Shown here: piece by piece, positions 6,140 through 12,317 of the stretch
Position numbering within the stretch: the first letter of the stretch is position 1
Layout of the letters: the number at the start of each line of letters is the position of its first letter
Assembly (NCBI GenBank): GCA_036260415.1
Contig: DASZZX010000110.1
Coordinates: forward strand, 1-19,601
Direction of reading: 5' to 3'
DNA: 19,601 bases
From: DASZZX01 sp036260415
GTDB taxonomy: Bacteria; Actinomycetota; Nitriliruptoria; Nitriliruptorales; JAHWKO01
Notes under the pieces: model-generated
What the model was told of the DNA's origin: nothing
The model's input: only the letters and a program-made list of their open reading frames with translations
The model's database searches: none
Program-made: the position numbers and the translations under genes

Positions 6140-6937
6140 GTGAGAGACGGACGGCTGGACCGCTGGTCGCTGACCACGGTGACGCTGCTCCTCCTGGCTC
6201 TCGCGGCGCTGGTGCTGCACGGTCGTACTCCGGACGCCGGCGCCCAGGAACAGGAGGAAGGTCGCGAGGAGGTTCAGCGGGAGCCGTTGAAGCCACGCCC
6301 CGAGGCCGACCCGAAGCGCATCTTCGACCGCGACTGTGCCGTGTGTCATGGCACGGACGGGCGCGGGGGCAGCCGGGGTCCCAGCCTGAAGGACGTGGGC
6401 GAGGCCTCGGTGCACTTCTACCTCACCACCGGCTACATGCCGATCCGGCATCCCGACGAGGGGCTGCGCCGCCGCGAGCCCGTGTACACCGAGGCGGAGA
6501 TCGACGCCCTGGTCGAATACGTCGGTGGGTTCATCACCGGACCACACGTGCCGGACGTGGAGGTGGAAGAGACGAAGGTGGAGAAGGGCGGCGAGGTGTT
6601 CCGCCTCAACTGCGCGCAGTGCCACCAGTTCATCGGCACCGGCGGGATCGTCGTCGGATCCAACGAGGCGCCAGCGCTGCACCAGACGTCGGCGGTGGAG
6701 GTCGTGGAAGCGATCCGTATCGGTCCCGGCACGATGCCGAAGTTCTCCGAGGAGCAGATCAGCGAGGAGGACGCCCAAGCGGTCGCGTCGTTCATCGCCC
6801 TGGAGGTGCAGGAGCCCACCGACGACGGCGGCTTCTCGCTGGGACGCTTCGGGCCGTTCAGCGAGGGCCTGGTCAGCTGGGTCGTGGGGATGGGGGCGCT
6901 GCTGGTGGCCGCCGGGTGGATCGGGAAACGCACGTGA
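6140..6937 (+). CDS. qcrC: Diheme cytochrome c subunit of the cytochrome bcc complex
   Basis: This 265-aa subunit carries electrons from the Rieske centre of menaquinol:cytochrome c reductase. Seen: an N-terminal membrane/signal segment (about 10-27), a first heme site C66-x2-C69-H70 with probable Met ligand M100 (GYMPI), and a second heme site C158-x2-C161-H162 with probable M199 (TMPKF). The C-terminal anchor (about 244-261) is followed by GKRT. Two hemes between two membrane segments is the actinobacterial QcrC plan. The start GTG 6140 is chosen because GGAGTGA lies 8 nt upstream and the signal segment begins soon after; an ATG at 6101 would add 13 residues. It is the first gene of qcrCAB. 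The usual neighbour upstream, ctaE, is not here but in the convergent oxidase operon. Confidence 0.95.
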   Translation: MRDGRLDRWSLTTVTLLLLALAALVLHGRTPDAGAQEQEEGREEVQREPLKPRPEADPKRIFDRDCAVCHGTDGRGGSRGPSLKDVGEASVHFYLTTGYMPIRHPDEGLRRREPVYTEAEIDALVEYVGGFITGPHVPDVEVEETKVEKGGEVFRLNCAQCHQFIGTGGIVVGSNEAPALHQTSAVEVVEAIRIGPGTMPKFSEEQISEEDAQAVASFIALEVQEPTDDGGFSLGRFGPFSEGLVSWVVGMGALLVAAGWIGKRT

Positions 6938-6959
6938 AGTCGGCCAAGGGAGGTGGGCC

Positions 6960-7037
6960 GTGAGCGGCGCTCCGACGGGGCGACGCGAGAGGAGCTGTCG
7001 CAGGCCACCCGAGACACCGACGGAGGTGGACGCGTGA
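6960..7037 (+). CDS. Possible 25-codon coupling ORF between qcrC and qcrA
   Basis: GTG at 6960 is preceded by a strong gggaggt (6948-6954, five-base spacing) and opens a 25-codon frame beginning VSGAPTGRRERS and ending EVDA. Its TGA shares GTGA with the preferred qcrA start at 7034. No domain is recognisable. It may be a translated relay that keeps ribosomes flowing from qcrC to qcrA. The alternative is that the same Shine-Dalgarno serves a longer qcrA starting at GTG 6953, but that spacing is too short (the GTG overlaps the motif). Coding status is inferred from the signals only. Confidence 0.35.
   Translation: MSGAPTGRRERSCRRPPETPTEVDA
7022..7027 (+). promoter_or_regulatory. Shine-Dalgarno deciding the qcrA start
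   Basis: A perfect GGAGGT lies six bases before GTG 7034. It supports the 300-aa QcrA over the 327-aa version. Confidence 0.8.
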
Positions 7038-7936
7038 GCGGGCCGGGCACATCCGACCGCGAGCAGCTGGCCGCGACCGTCCTGGCAACTCTGTCGTTCC
7101 TGATCGCCATCGTCGGCGCGCTCGCCTTCGCGGTCGTGTACATCCGTGGTCCGGAGGTGGTGCCCGCCTACACCCAGCTGCTCGGGGTGTCGGCGATGCT
7201 CGCCTTCGGAGGTGCGGGTGCCGGTGTCGTGTTCTGGGCACACGGCCTCATGCCACAGGGGCCGGACATCGAGAAGCGCAAGTTCACCGGGCCTTCACCG
7301 GAGGAGCGAGAACGCACGGCGACGGTGCTCAAGGAGAGCACCGAGGCGATCGGCCGGCGGGGACTGCTCGGGCGCCTGTTGTTCGGCGCGCTCGGCGCCA
7401 TCGGCGTCGCCATGCTCCTGCCGTTCCGGTCGCTGGGTCGTGCGCCCTTCCCCGAGCGAGCCCGAACGGGTTGGAAGGCCGGCAGGCGTCTGGTCACCGA
7501 GGACGGCCGCCCGGTGAGGATCGACGAGATGGCCGAGAACAGCGTCCTCACCGTCTTCCCGGAGCGGCGCGTGCGCGACGCCGACTCGCAGACCCTGCTG
7601 CTGCGCCTCCCCCCCGAGATCATCCGCCCGCTCGAAGGTCGCGAGAGCTGGTCGCCAGAGGGGCACATCGCCTACTCCAAGGTGTGCACGCACGCTGGCT
7701 GCCCGGTCGGCCTCTACCAGGTGGACACGCAGCGGCTGCTGTGCCCCTGCCACCACAGCGCGTTCAGCGTGCTGCGGGGGGCCACGCCGATCTTCGGGCC
7801 GGCCACCCGCCCGCTCCCCCAACTGCCGCTGGGGGTCGACCGGGAGGGCTACCTGATCGCGCTGGGCGACTACGACGTCCCGGTTGGGGCCGGGTTCTGG
7901 ACCTGGCCCTCCGCAGCTCGGAAGGGGACGCCATGA
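7034..7936 (+). CDS. qcrA: Rieske iron-sulfur subunit of the cytochrome bcc complex
   Basis: This 300-aa actinobacterial-type Rieske protein has three N-terminal membrane helices (about 13-38, 46-70, 110-130) instead of the single helix of mitochondrial Rieske proteins. The [2Fe-2S] domain has box I C218-T-H220-A-G-C223 and box II C237-P-C239-H240-H-S. The ligands are therefore C218, H220, C237 and H240, with C223-C239 as the structural disulfide. The sequence around PIFGPATRPLPQLPL is the family's Pro-loop region. It takes electrons from quinol bound to QcrB and passes them to QcrC. The GTG start is chosen by its GGAGGT. The stop overlaps qcrB by ATGA (7933-7936), so the two are coupled. Confidence 0.95.
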   Translation: MSGPGTSDREQLAATVLATLSFLIAIVGALAFAVVYIRGPEVVPAYTQLLGVSAMLAFGGAGAGVVFWAHGLMPQGPDIEKRKFTGPSPEERERTATVLKESTEAIGRRGLLGRLLFGALGAIGVAMLLPFRSLGRAPFPERARTGWKAGRRLVTEDGRPVRIDEMAENSVLTVFPERRVRDADSQTLLLRLPPEIIRPLEGRESWSPEGHIAYSKVCTHAGCPVGLYQVDTQRLLCPCHHSAFSVLRGATPIFGPATRPLPQLPLGVDREGYLIALGDYDVPVGAGFWTWPSAARKGTP

Positions 7937-9405
7937 TTGGGCGGCTGGCGCGGTGGCTCGAACGCCGGGTCGGCGGCTCCGACTTCCTGCGGGACAAGCT
8001 GAGCAAGGTCTTCCCGGAGAGCTGGACGTTCCTGTTCGGCGAGATCGCGTTGTACGCGTTCGTCGTCCTGGTCCTGACCGGCACCTTCCTGGCGTTGTTC
8101 TTCGACGCCTCGCACACGGAGACGACCTACTTCGGCAACTACTCGCCCCTCCACGACGTGGAGATGTCGGCGGCCTATCGCTCCACCCTCGAGCTCAGCT
8201 TCGACGTTCCCGCCGGCCTGCTGATGCGACAGGCGCACCACTGGGCGGCGCTGGTGTTCGTGGCGGCGATCGTGGTGCACCTGTCGCGGATCTTCTTCAC
8301 CGGCGCCTACCGCAGGCCGCGCGAGCTCAACTGGACGATCGGCGTGACGCTGCTGCTGTTGGCCATCCTGGAGGGGTTCGCCGGCTACTCGCTGCCGGAC
8401 GACCTGCTGTCGGGAACCGGAGCGCGCATCGCCTATGCGATCATCGAGTCGATCCCGTTCATCGGCGTGTGGCTCGGCTCGCTGCTGTTCGGGGGGCTGT
8501 TCCCGGGCGAGGAGATCATCGGCCGGCTGTTCACCCTCCACGTGTTCATCCTCCCGGTGCTGTTCTTCGGGCTGATCGGACTGCACCTGGCGCTCGTCTT
8601 CCGGCAGACCCACACGCAGTTCCCCGGACCCGACCGTTCCGAGGACAACGTCGTCGGCGTCAAGGTCTGGCCGACCTACACCGCCATGTCGGTCGGGATG
8701 TTCATGTTCACCTGCGCGCTGCTGTTCGGGCTCGGAGGGCTCGTCCAGATCAACCCGGTCTGGTACTACGGACCCTACGACCCCTTCGTGGTCAGCATCA
8801 ACGCCCAGCCCGACTGGTACATGGGCTGGCTCGAGGGATCGTTGCGCCTGTTCCCGCCGTGGGAGTTCAGCGGTGCGAGGTTCATGGTCGCCAACCCCTT
8901 CTTCCCGGCGGCGCTCCTGCCGATGCTCACGTTCGCGGCGCTGTACGCCTTCCCGTTCCTGGAGCGACGGCTGACCGGTGACCGTGGCGAGCACCACGTC
9001 CTCGACCGTGCGCGCGACCACCCCCTGCGCTCGGCCGTCGGGGCGGCCACCATCACCTTCTACGCCATCCTGACGATCGCGGGCGCCGACGACATCGTGG
9101 CTCTGCTGTTCAACGTCGACATCACCGGCCTGGTGGTGTTCCTGCGCGTCGCGGCGGTCGTGGGGCCGGTGCTGGCCGCGTACGTGACGTACCGCTGGTG
9201 CCGCGATCTCGCAGCCGGCACGGCGGAGGCGGCCAGCGCAGGCACGCACGGGGAGGCGGCGAAGGACGAGGGCGGCGATGGTGAGCAGGGACCCGGCCAG
9301 AGGTGGTCTCCCCGGCGCCGCTGGCGTCTGGCGTTCGCCGGACTCGCGGCCGCGCTCGGGTACGGATCCGCGCGCCGCGACCGACCACCGGACGGGCGGT
9401 CCTGA
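7933..9405 (+). CDS. qcrB: Cytochrome b subunit of the cytochrome bcc complex
   Basis: This 490-aa polytopic protein holds two b hemes. Probable ligand pairs are H102/H116 in the AHHW...VVHL helix and H203/H218 in the LHVF...GLHL helix. The 14- and 15-residue spacings match the b6f-like pattern rather than the 14/14 of mitochondrial cytochrome b (from memory). It also shows GYSLPDDLLSGTG (151-163) and the quinol-site motif PDWY (293-296), the bacterial equivalent of PEWY. The C terminus is a charged, Gly/Glu-rich cytoplasmic tail of about 65 residues. The ATG start (7933) overlaps the qcrA stop. Together with QcrA and QcrC it forms the quinol-oxidising, proton-translocating complex. Confidence 0.96.
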   Translation: MIGRLARWLERRVGGSDFLRDKLSKVFPESWTFLFGEIALYAFVVLVLTGTFLALFFDASHTETTYFGNYSPLHDVEMSAAYRSTLELSFDVPAGLLMRQAHHWAALVFVAAIVVHLSRIFFTGAYRRPRELNWTIGVTLLLLAILEGFAGYSLPDDLLSGTGARIAYAIIESIPFIGVWLGSLLFGGLFPGEEIIGRLFTLHVFILPVLFFGLIGLHLALVFRQTHTQFPGPDRSEDNVVGVKVWPTYTAMSVGMFMFTCALLFGLGGLVQINPVWYYGPYDPFVVSINAQPDWYMGWLEGSLRLFPPWEFSGARFMVANPFFPAALLPMLTFAALYAFPFLERRLTGDRGEHHVLDRARDHPLRSAVGAATITFYAILTIAGADDIVALLFNVDITGLVVFLRVAAVVGPVLAAYVTYRWCRDLAAGTAEAASAGTHGEAAKDEGGDGEQGPGQRWSPRRRWRLAFAGLAAALGYGSARRDRPPDGRS

Positions 9406-9467
9406 CGTCCCGTGGAGGGACGGACGCGGACGCGCGCAGGCGGCTGGCGATGCCGCGGGGGGGATCG

Positions 9468-9989
9468 ATGACCGCCCGACCACGACGGTGGCGACGCATC
9501 CTCCTGTTGGTCGCGGGGGTCGGTGTGGTGGCCGTGTGGTACCTGCGCCGCGACCGCGACGACGGGGCGGGACAGCCCTCGCGGTCCACTCCCCCGGCGC
9601 CGGCCCCGCCGACGCCGCCGCCCAGGACGTCGCCGGGTGCGCGTCCGTCCGGTGGAGGAGACTCCGCAGGGGTCGTACCCCCACCTCAGCCTGAGCAGCC
9701 ACAGGCGACCGACCCGACTCAGCGCAGGCCCTCGACCGGTGGGAGGGTCGCAGCCGCCCCGCACGCGACGACGACCACCCCGGCCCTCGTGGCCGCCGCC
9801 TGGCCGGCGCCCCGTAAAGCCGCGCCGCGTGAGGACGCGTCCGGACCCGGTCCCACGGCCACGCGACCCGACCGTCCCGGCCGGGTCGAACGCCGCGCCG
9901 TCCGCCGGAACCGGACCGCGCGGGCGCTCCTGGTCACGACCGTCGTGATCCTCGCCGCCGGCGCGTGGATCGCGATCGCGCGGTTCTGA
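9468..9989 (+). CDS. Hypothetical Pro/Arg-rich protein with a membrane helix at each end
   Basis: This 173-aa open frame begins at ATG 9468 behind a G-rich stretch (ggggggatcg). The N terminus is basic and followed by a membrane segment (about 11-25, ILLLVAGVGVVAVWYL). A long Pro/Ala/Thr/Arg-rich middle has no fold signature, and a second helix (about 153-171, LLVTTVVILAAGAWIAIA) ends almost at the stop. Two hydrophobic ends in a single frame of otherwise polar residues argue for a real gene despite the low complexity. It lies 62 bp after qcrB on the same strand, so it is likely cotranscribed and might be a bcc-complex accessory, but no family was recognised. An upstream extension to 9303 overlapping qcrB is not favoured. 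Confidence 0.5.
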   Translation: MTARPRRWRRILLLVAGVGVVAVWYLRRDRDDGAGQPSRSTPPAPAPPTPPPRTSPGARPSGGGDSAGVVPPPQPEQPQATDPTQRRPSTGGRVAAAPHATTTTPALVAAAWPAPRKAAPREDASGPGPTATRPDRPGRVERRAVRRNRTARALLVTTVVILAAGAWIAIARF

Positions 9990-10032
9990 GAGCTCGCCCG
10001 GCGGGTGGTCGAACGAGCGCGGCGGGTCGCGA

Positions 10033-10443
10033 TCAGTCGATGGAATGCAGGTAGGCGGCCATGCTGCGCGCCTCCTCCGCGGTCACCCCCAGGTCGGGCA
10101 TCGCGGTCTCGGGGTCGACGTCCTTGGGGTTCTCGATCCACCGAGCCAGGTTCTCAGGCGAGTTCTGCAGTCGCCCAGCGATGAAGCTGCGCTGGCTGAA
10201 GCTCGTGAGGGGCGGCCCGACCAGGCCATCAGCCCCGGCTACCCCGGGGATGGTGTGGCACGTCCCGCAGCCGTACTGCTTGATCAGTTCGCGTCCCATC
10301 TCGGCATCCGCCCGCTGGCCGGCCTCGGGGGCGCGCGGGGTGCCCACCGCCGGGCAGGCGGCGAGCAGGGCGGCCGCCAGCGCCGCCCAGCCCAGCGACC
10401 GGGCTCGCAACGACGTGGGGATGTCCCGCAGGCGTGCGTGCAT
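10033..10443 (-). CDS. Monoheme cytochrome c lipoprotein
   Basis: This 136-aa protein has a signal sequence ending in a lipobox (LLAAC, lipidated Cys C30), so it is predicted to be anchored outside the membrane. A single class I cytochrome c domain follows: C59-G-T-C62-H63 heme site, GPPL (77-80), and Met ligand M115 in AMPDLGV near the C-terminal helix. It is the last gene of the oxidase operon, 11 bp after ctaG, with AGAGGGA in front of its ATG. It may deliver electrons from QcrC to the cytochrome c domain of CtaC, although a diheme QcrC and a heme-c CtaC could also interact directly. Many actinobacteria have no such small carrier, so its presence is notable. Confidence 0.92.
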   Translation of the reverse strand: MHARLRDIPTSLRARSLGWAALAAALLAACPAVGTPRAPEAGQRADAEMGRELIKQYGCGTCHTIPGVAGADGLVGPPLTSFSQRSFIAGRLQNSPENLARWIENPKDVDPETAMPDLGVTAEEARSMAAYLHSID

Positions 10444-10454
10444 CGGCGTCCCTC

Positions 10455-11333
10455 TCAGATCCGGTCATGCAGCGGGCGGCGGACCGCGACGTGCTGGTCA
10501 CGTCGCAGCCATCGCCAGAACACGGCCGCCCCCCCGATGATGTAGACCAGCCCACCCGGGAACCACATCAACCCGCCGGCGACCTGCTGGTCGCTCAGTG
10601 GCGTCAGACCCCACGCCAAGGCCCCTGCGGCATGAACCCCGTACCAGGCCACCCCCGAGAACGTCAACAGCCCGGCCAGCCACGCTGATTGCAGGGCGCC
10701 CGCGAACACCGCCAGTACGCCGGCGGCGTTGGCGTGACGACCGCGGGCGTCGGTCACCAACCACCAGAACGGCACCGCTCCCGCAACCATGCTGGTGTGC
10801 TCGACGACGTGCAGCAGCGGTTGCTGCACCGCGCTCTCGTACAGGACCGGGAGGTGCCACATCCACATCGTCAGCGTGTGCGCCGCGACCGCCGCCGCGG
10901 CCCAGCCGGTGGCGCCTGCCGGCGAGGACACCACCGCGGCACGCAGACCCGTCACCGACCGGCGCACCGACCGGCCCAGCGCCATGCCCACGACCAGCAC
11001 CGGTCGCGCCAGCACCAGCAGTGGAGGCACCGCCAGTGTCAGCAGCAGATGCTGGAGCATGTGCGCGCCGAACAGCGTCTCGCTGAGGGCGTCCAGCGGC
11101 GACAGCAGCGCGCCCGCGGTGATCACGATCGCCGCGGCGAAGCAGGTGACCCGCCACCGTGGCAGGGCACGCCGGCCGGACTCCGAGCGGGCGAGCTGGC
11201 GGGCGCCGCGGACGTACAGCACGGAGACCGTGGCGAGGAGCAGCAGGATCGTGGGCTCCGCCGACCACGCGCTCGCCAGGTCGTGGGGGGCCAGCGGCTG
11301 CCCGGCATGGGCGGCAGGAGCGAGCACCATCAT
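10455..11333 (-). CDS. ctaG: Cytochrome c oxidase assembly factor CtaG (caa3 type)
   Basis: This 292-aa protein has about seven membrane helices and belongs to the caa3_CtaG family, needed for assembly of the copper centre of heme-copper oxidases (shown for Bacillus caa3). Characteristic segments are SPLDALSETLFGAHMLQHLLLTLAVPPLL (78-106, split here by conserved H91 and H95), WMWHLP with H160, VVEHTS with H179, and the C-terminal DQQVAGGLMWFPG (248-260). The start is ATG 11333, overlapping the preceding stop as ATGA; a second ATG at 11330 follows directly. Placement inside the oxidase operon supports the assignment. It is unrelated to the Cox11-type protein also called CtaG in proteobacteria. 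Confidence 0.92.
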   Translation of the reverse strand: MMVLAPAAHAGQPLAPHDLASAWSAEPTILLLLATVSVLYVRGARQLARSESGRRALPRWRVTCFAAAIVITAGALLSPLDALSETLFGAHMLQHLLLTLAVPPLLVLARPVLVVGMALGRSVRRSVTGLRAAVVSSPAGATGWAAAAVAAHTLTMWMWHLPVLYESAVQQPLLHVVEHTSMVAGAVPFWWLVTDARGRHANAAGVLAVFAGALQSAWLAGLLTFSGVAWYGVHAAGALAWGLTPLSDQQVAGGLMWFPGGLVYIIGGAAVFWRWLRRDQHVAVRRPLHDRI

Positions 11334-11668
11334 GATGCGCACGCGTCCAGGACGAACACCGGCACCCACTCGGCGAGGATGGCCAGCGCCGAGACCGCGG
11401 TTACCAGCAGACCCATCCCGCCCAAGAAGCGAAGACCACCCAGCCCCGCGTCGGAACGCCACGCCTGCCAGGACGGCAGGAAGGCGGCGAGAGTGGGGGC
11501 GAGCGTCGCGATCGACAGCACGTGGTACCAGACGTACTGGCCTGAGTGGCAGACGAACGGCGTGATCACCGCCATGCCGCTCACGTGCGCCGCCCAGAAC
11601 ACGATGCCGGCGGTCACGCCGTACCACACCCCGAAGCCGCCGACCCGCTCGTCCGCCACCGCCGTCAT
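11330..11668 (-). CDS. Small three-helix membrane protein of the oxidase operon
   Basis: This 112-aa protein has three membrane helices (about 14-36, 46-66, 80-107). Helix 1 carries W25-A-A-H28 and a later C40 in FVCHSG. From memory, a W-x-x-H ... C pattern recurs in small proteins next to CtaG in caa3/coxMNOP-type clusters, where they are usually left hypothetical; His and Cys on one helix could bind copper or heme, which is inference. Both ends are coupled: ATGA with ctaE upstream (11665-11668) and ATGA with ctaG downstream (11330-11333), giving near-stoichiometric expression with the oxidase. It could alternatively be a divergent subunit IV. Confidence 0.82.
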   Translation of the reverse strand: MTAVADERVGGFGVWYGVTAGIVFWAAHVSGMAVITPFVCHSGQYVWYHVLSIATLAPTLAAFLPSWQAWRSDAGLGGLRFLGGMGLLVTAVSALAILAEWVPVFVLDACAS

Positions 11669-12282
11669 CTTCCCAGCAGGTGCGGTGACAGGAACAGGCT
11701 GGAGTACACGAACACCCAGATGGCGTCGACGAAGTGCCAGTACATGCCGCTGATCTCGAGCATCGAATGTTGCTTCTGGGTGATCCGCCCGCGCAGCAGG
11801 TGCACCGCCGAGTACGCCAGCGCCAGCATGCCGACGACGAGGTGGGCGGCGTGGAAGTTGAGAATGGTCATCAGCACCGACCCGTAGGCGGTCTCGGTGG
11901 GCGCGAGCTCCTCCCACAGCACGAACTGCTCCTGCACGTGGCCGATCAGGAACACGCCTGCCATCGCCATGGTGACGAACAGCCACACGGCGCTCTTGGC
12001 CACGTGCCCCCGCTTCAGTAGCGACCGTTCCGCCCACACCAGGGGGAACGTGCTGCCGAGCAGTACCACGGTGCGGATCCCCGACCCTCTCAGCTCGGGC
12101 ATTGGCAGACCGGCCGGCGGCCATTCCCCCTGGCCGGCGCGGAAGTAGAAGTAGGTGAACAGCAGGAGCCCGAACAGCACCGATTCGGTGACGATCATGA
12201 ACACCACGCCCCACCAGCCGGTGCTCCGGCCGGGCCGGACGTGGATGACCGGTCCGGTGGAGGTGGCGCCGATCCCACTCAC
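11665..12282 (-). CDS. ctaE: Cytochrome c oxidase subunit III
   Basis: This 205-aa, five-helix subunit III lacks the first two helices of the mitochondrial form, as is common in bacterial caa3 oxidases. Seen: VTESVLFG with the conserved E33, YFYFRAGQGEWPP (44-56), NFHAAHLVVG (142-151) and the C-terminal signature YWHFVDAIWVFVY (181-193). Subunit III stabilises proton uptake into subunit I and binds lipid. The only available start is GTG 12282, because no start codon exists in this frame further upstream. It overlaps the stop of a 12-codon mini-ORF as GTGA. The subunit I stop is 32 bp upstream of this GTG, bridged exactly by that mini-ORF. Confidence 0.94.
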   Translation of the reverse strand: MSGIGATSTGPVIHVRPGRSTGWWGVVFMIVTESVLFGLLLFTYFYFRAGQGEWPPAGLPMPELRGSGIRTVVLLGSTFPLVWAERSLLKRGHVAKSAVWLFVTMAMAGVFLIGHVQEQFVLWEELAPTETAYGSVLMTILNFHAAHLVVGMLALAYSAVHLLRGRITQKQHSMLEISGMYWHFVDAIWVFVYSSLFLSPHLLGR

Positions 12283-12317
12283 GGTGTGCCCACCGCTGTC
12301 GCAGCACGCGGCGTCAT
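12279..12317 (-). CDS. 12-codon mini-ORF linking ctaD and ctaE
   Basis: The mini-ORF encodes MTPRAATAVGTP and then TGA. Its ATG (12317) overlaps the ctaD stop as ATGA, and its TGA (12281-12279) overlaps the ctaE GTG as GTGA, so translation could pass from ctaD through the mini-ORF to ctaE by two reinitiation steps. A very strong GGAGGAGG lies seven bases before the ATG, stronger than anything before the ctaE GTG itself. Alternatives are a -1 frameshift that fuses this peptide to CtaE, or a sequencing error hiding a longer CtaE N terminus. Confidence 0.45.
   Translation of the reverse strand: MTPRAATAVGTP

Noticed and set aside
6953..7033. Longer QcrA from GTG 6953
   Set aside because: The GTG lies within the Shine-Dalgarno-like motif itself, and the added residues are not hydrophobic or conserved-looking; GTG 7034 has an ideal GGAGGT.
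7870..9702. A 610-codon minus-strand frame opposite qcrB
   Set aside because: Antisense to cytochrome b; composition dominated by Arg, Glu and Gln with no domain signature.
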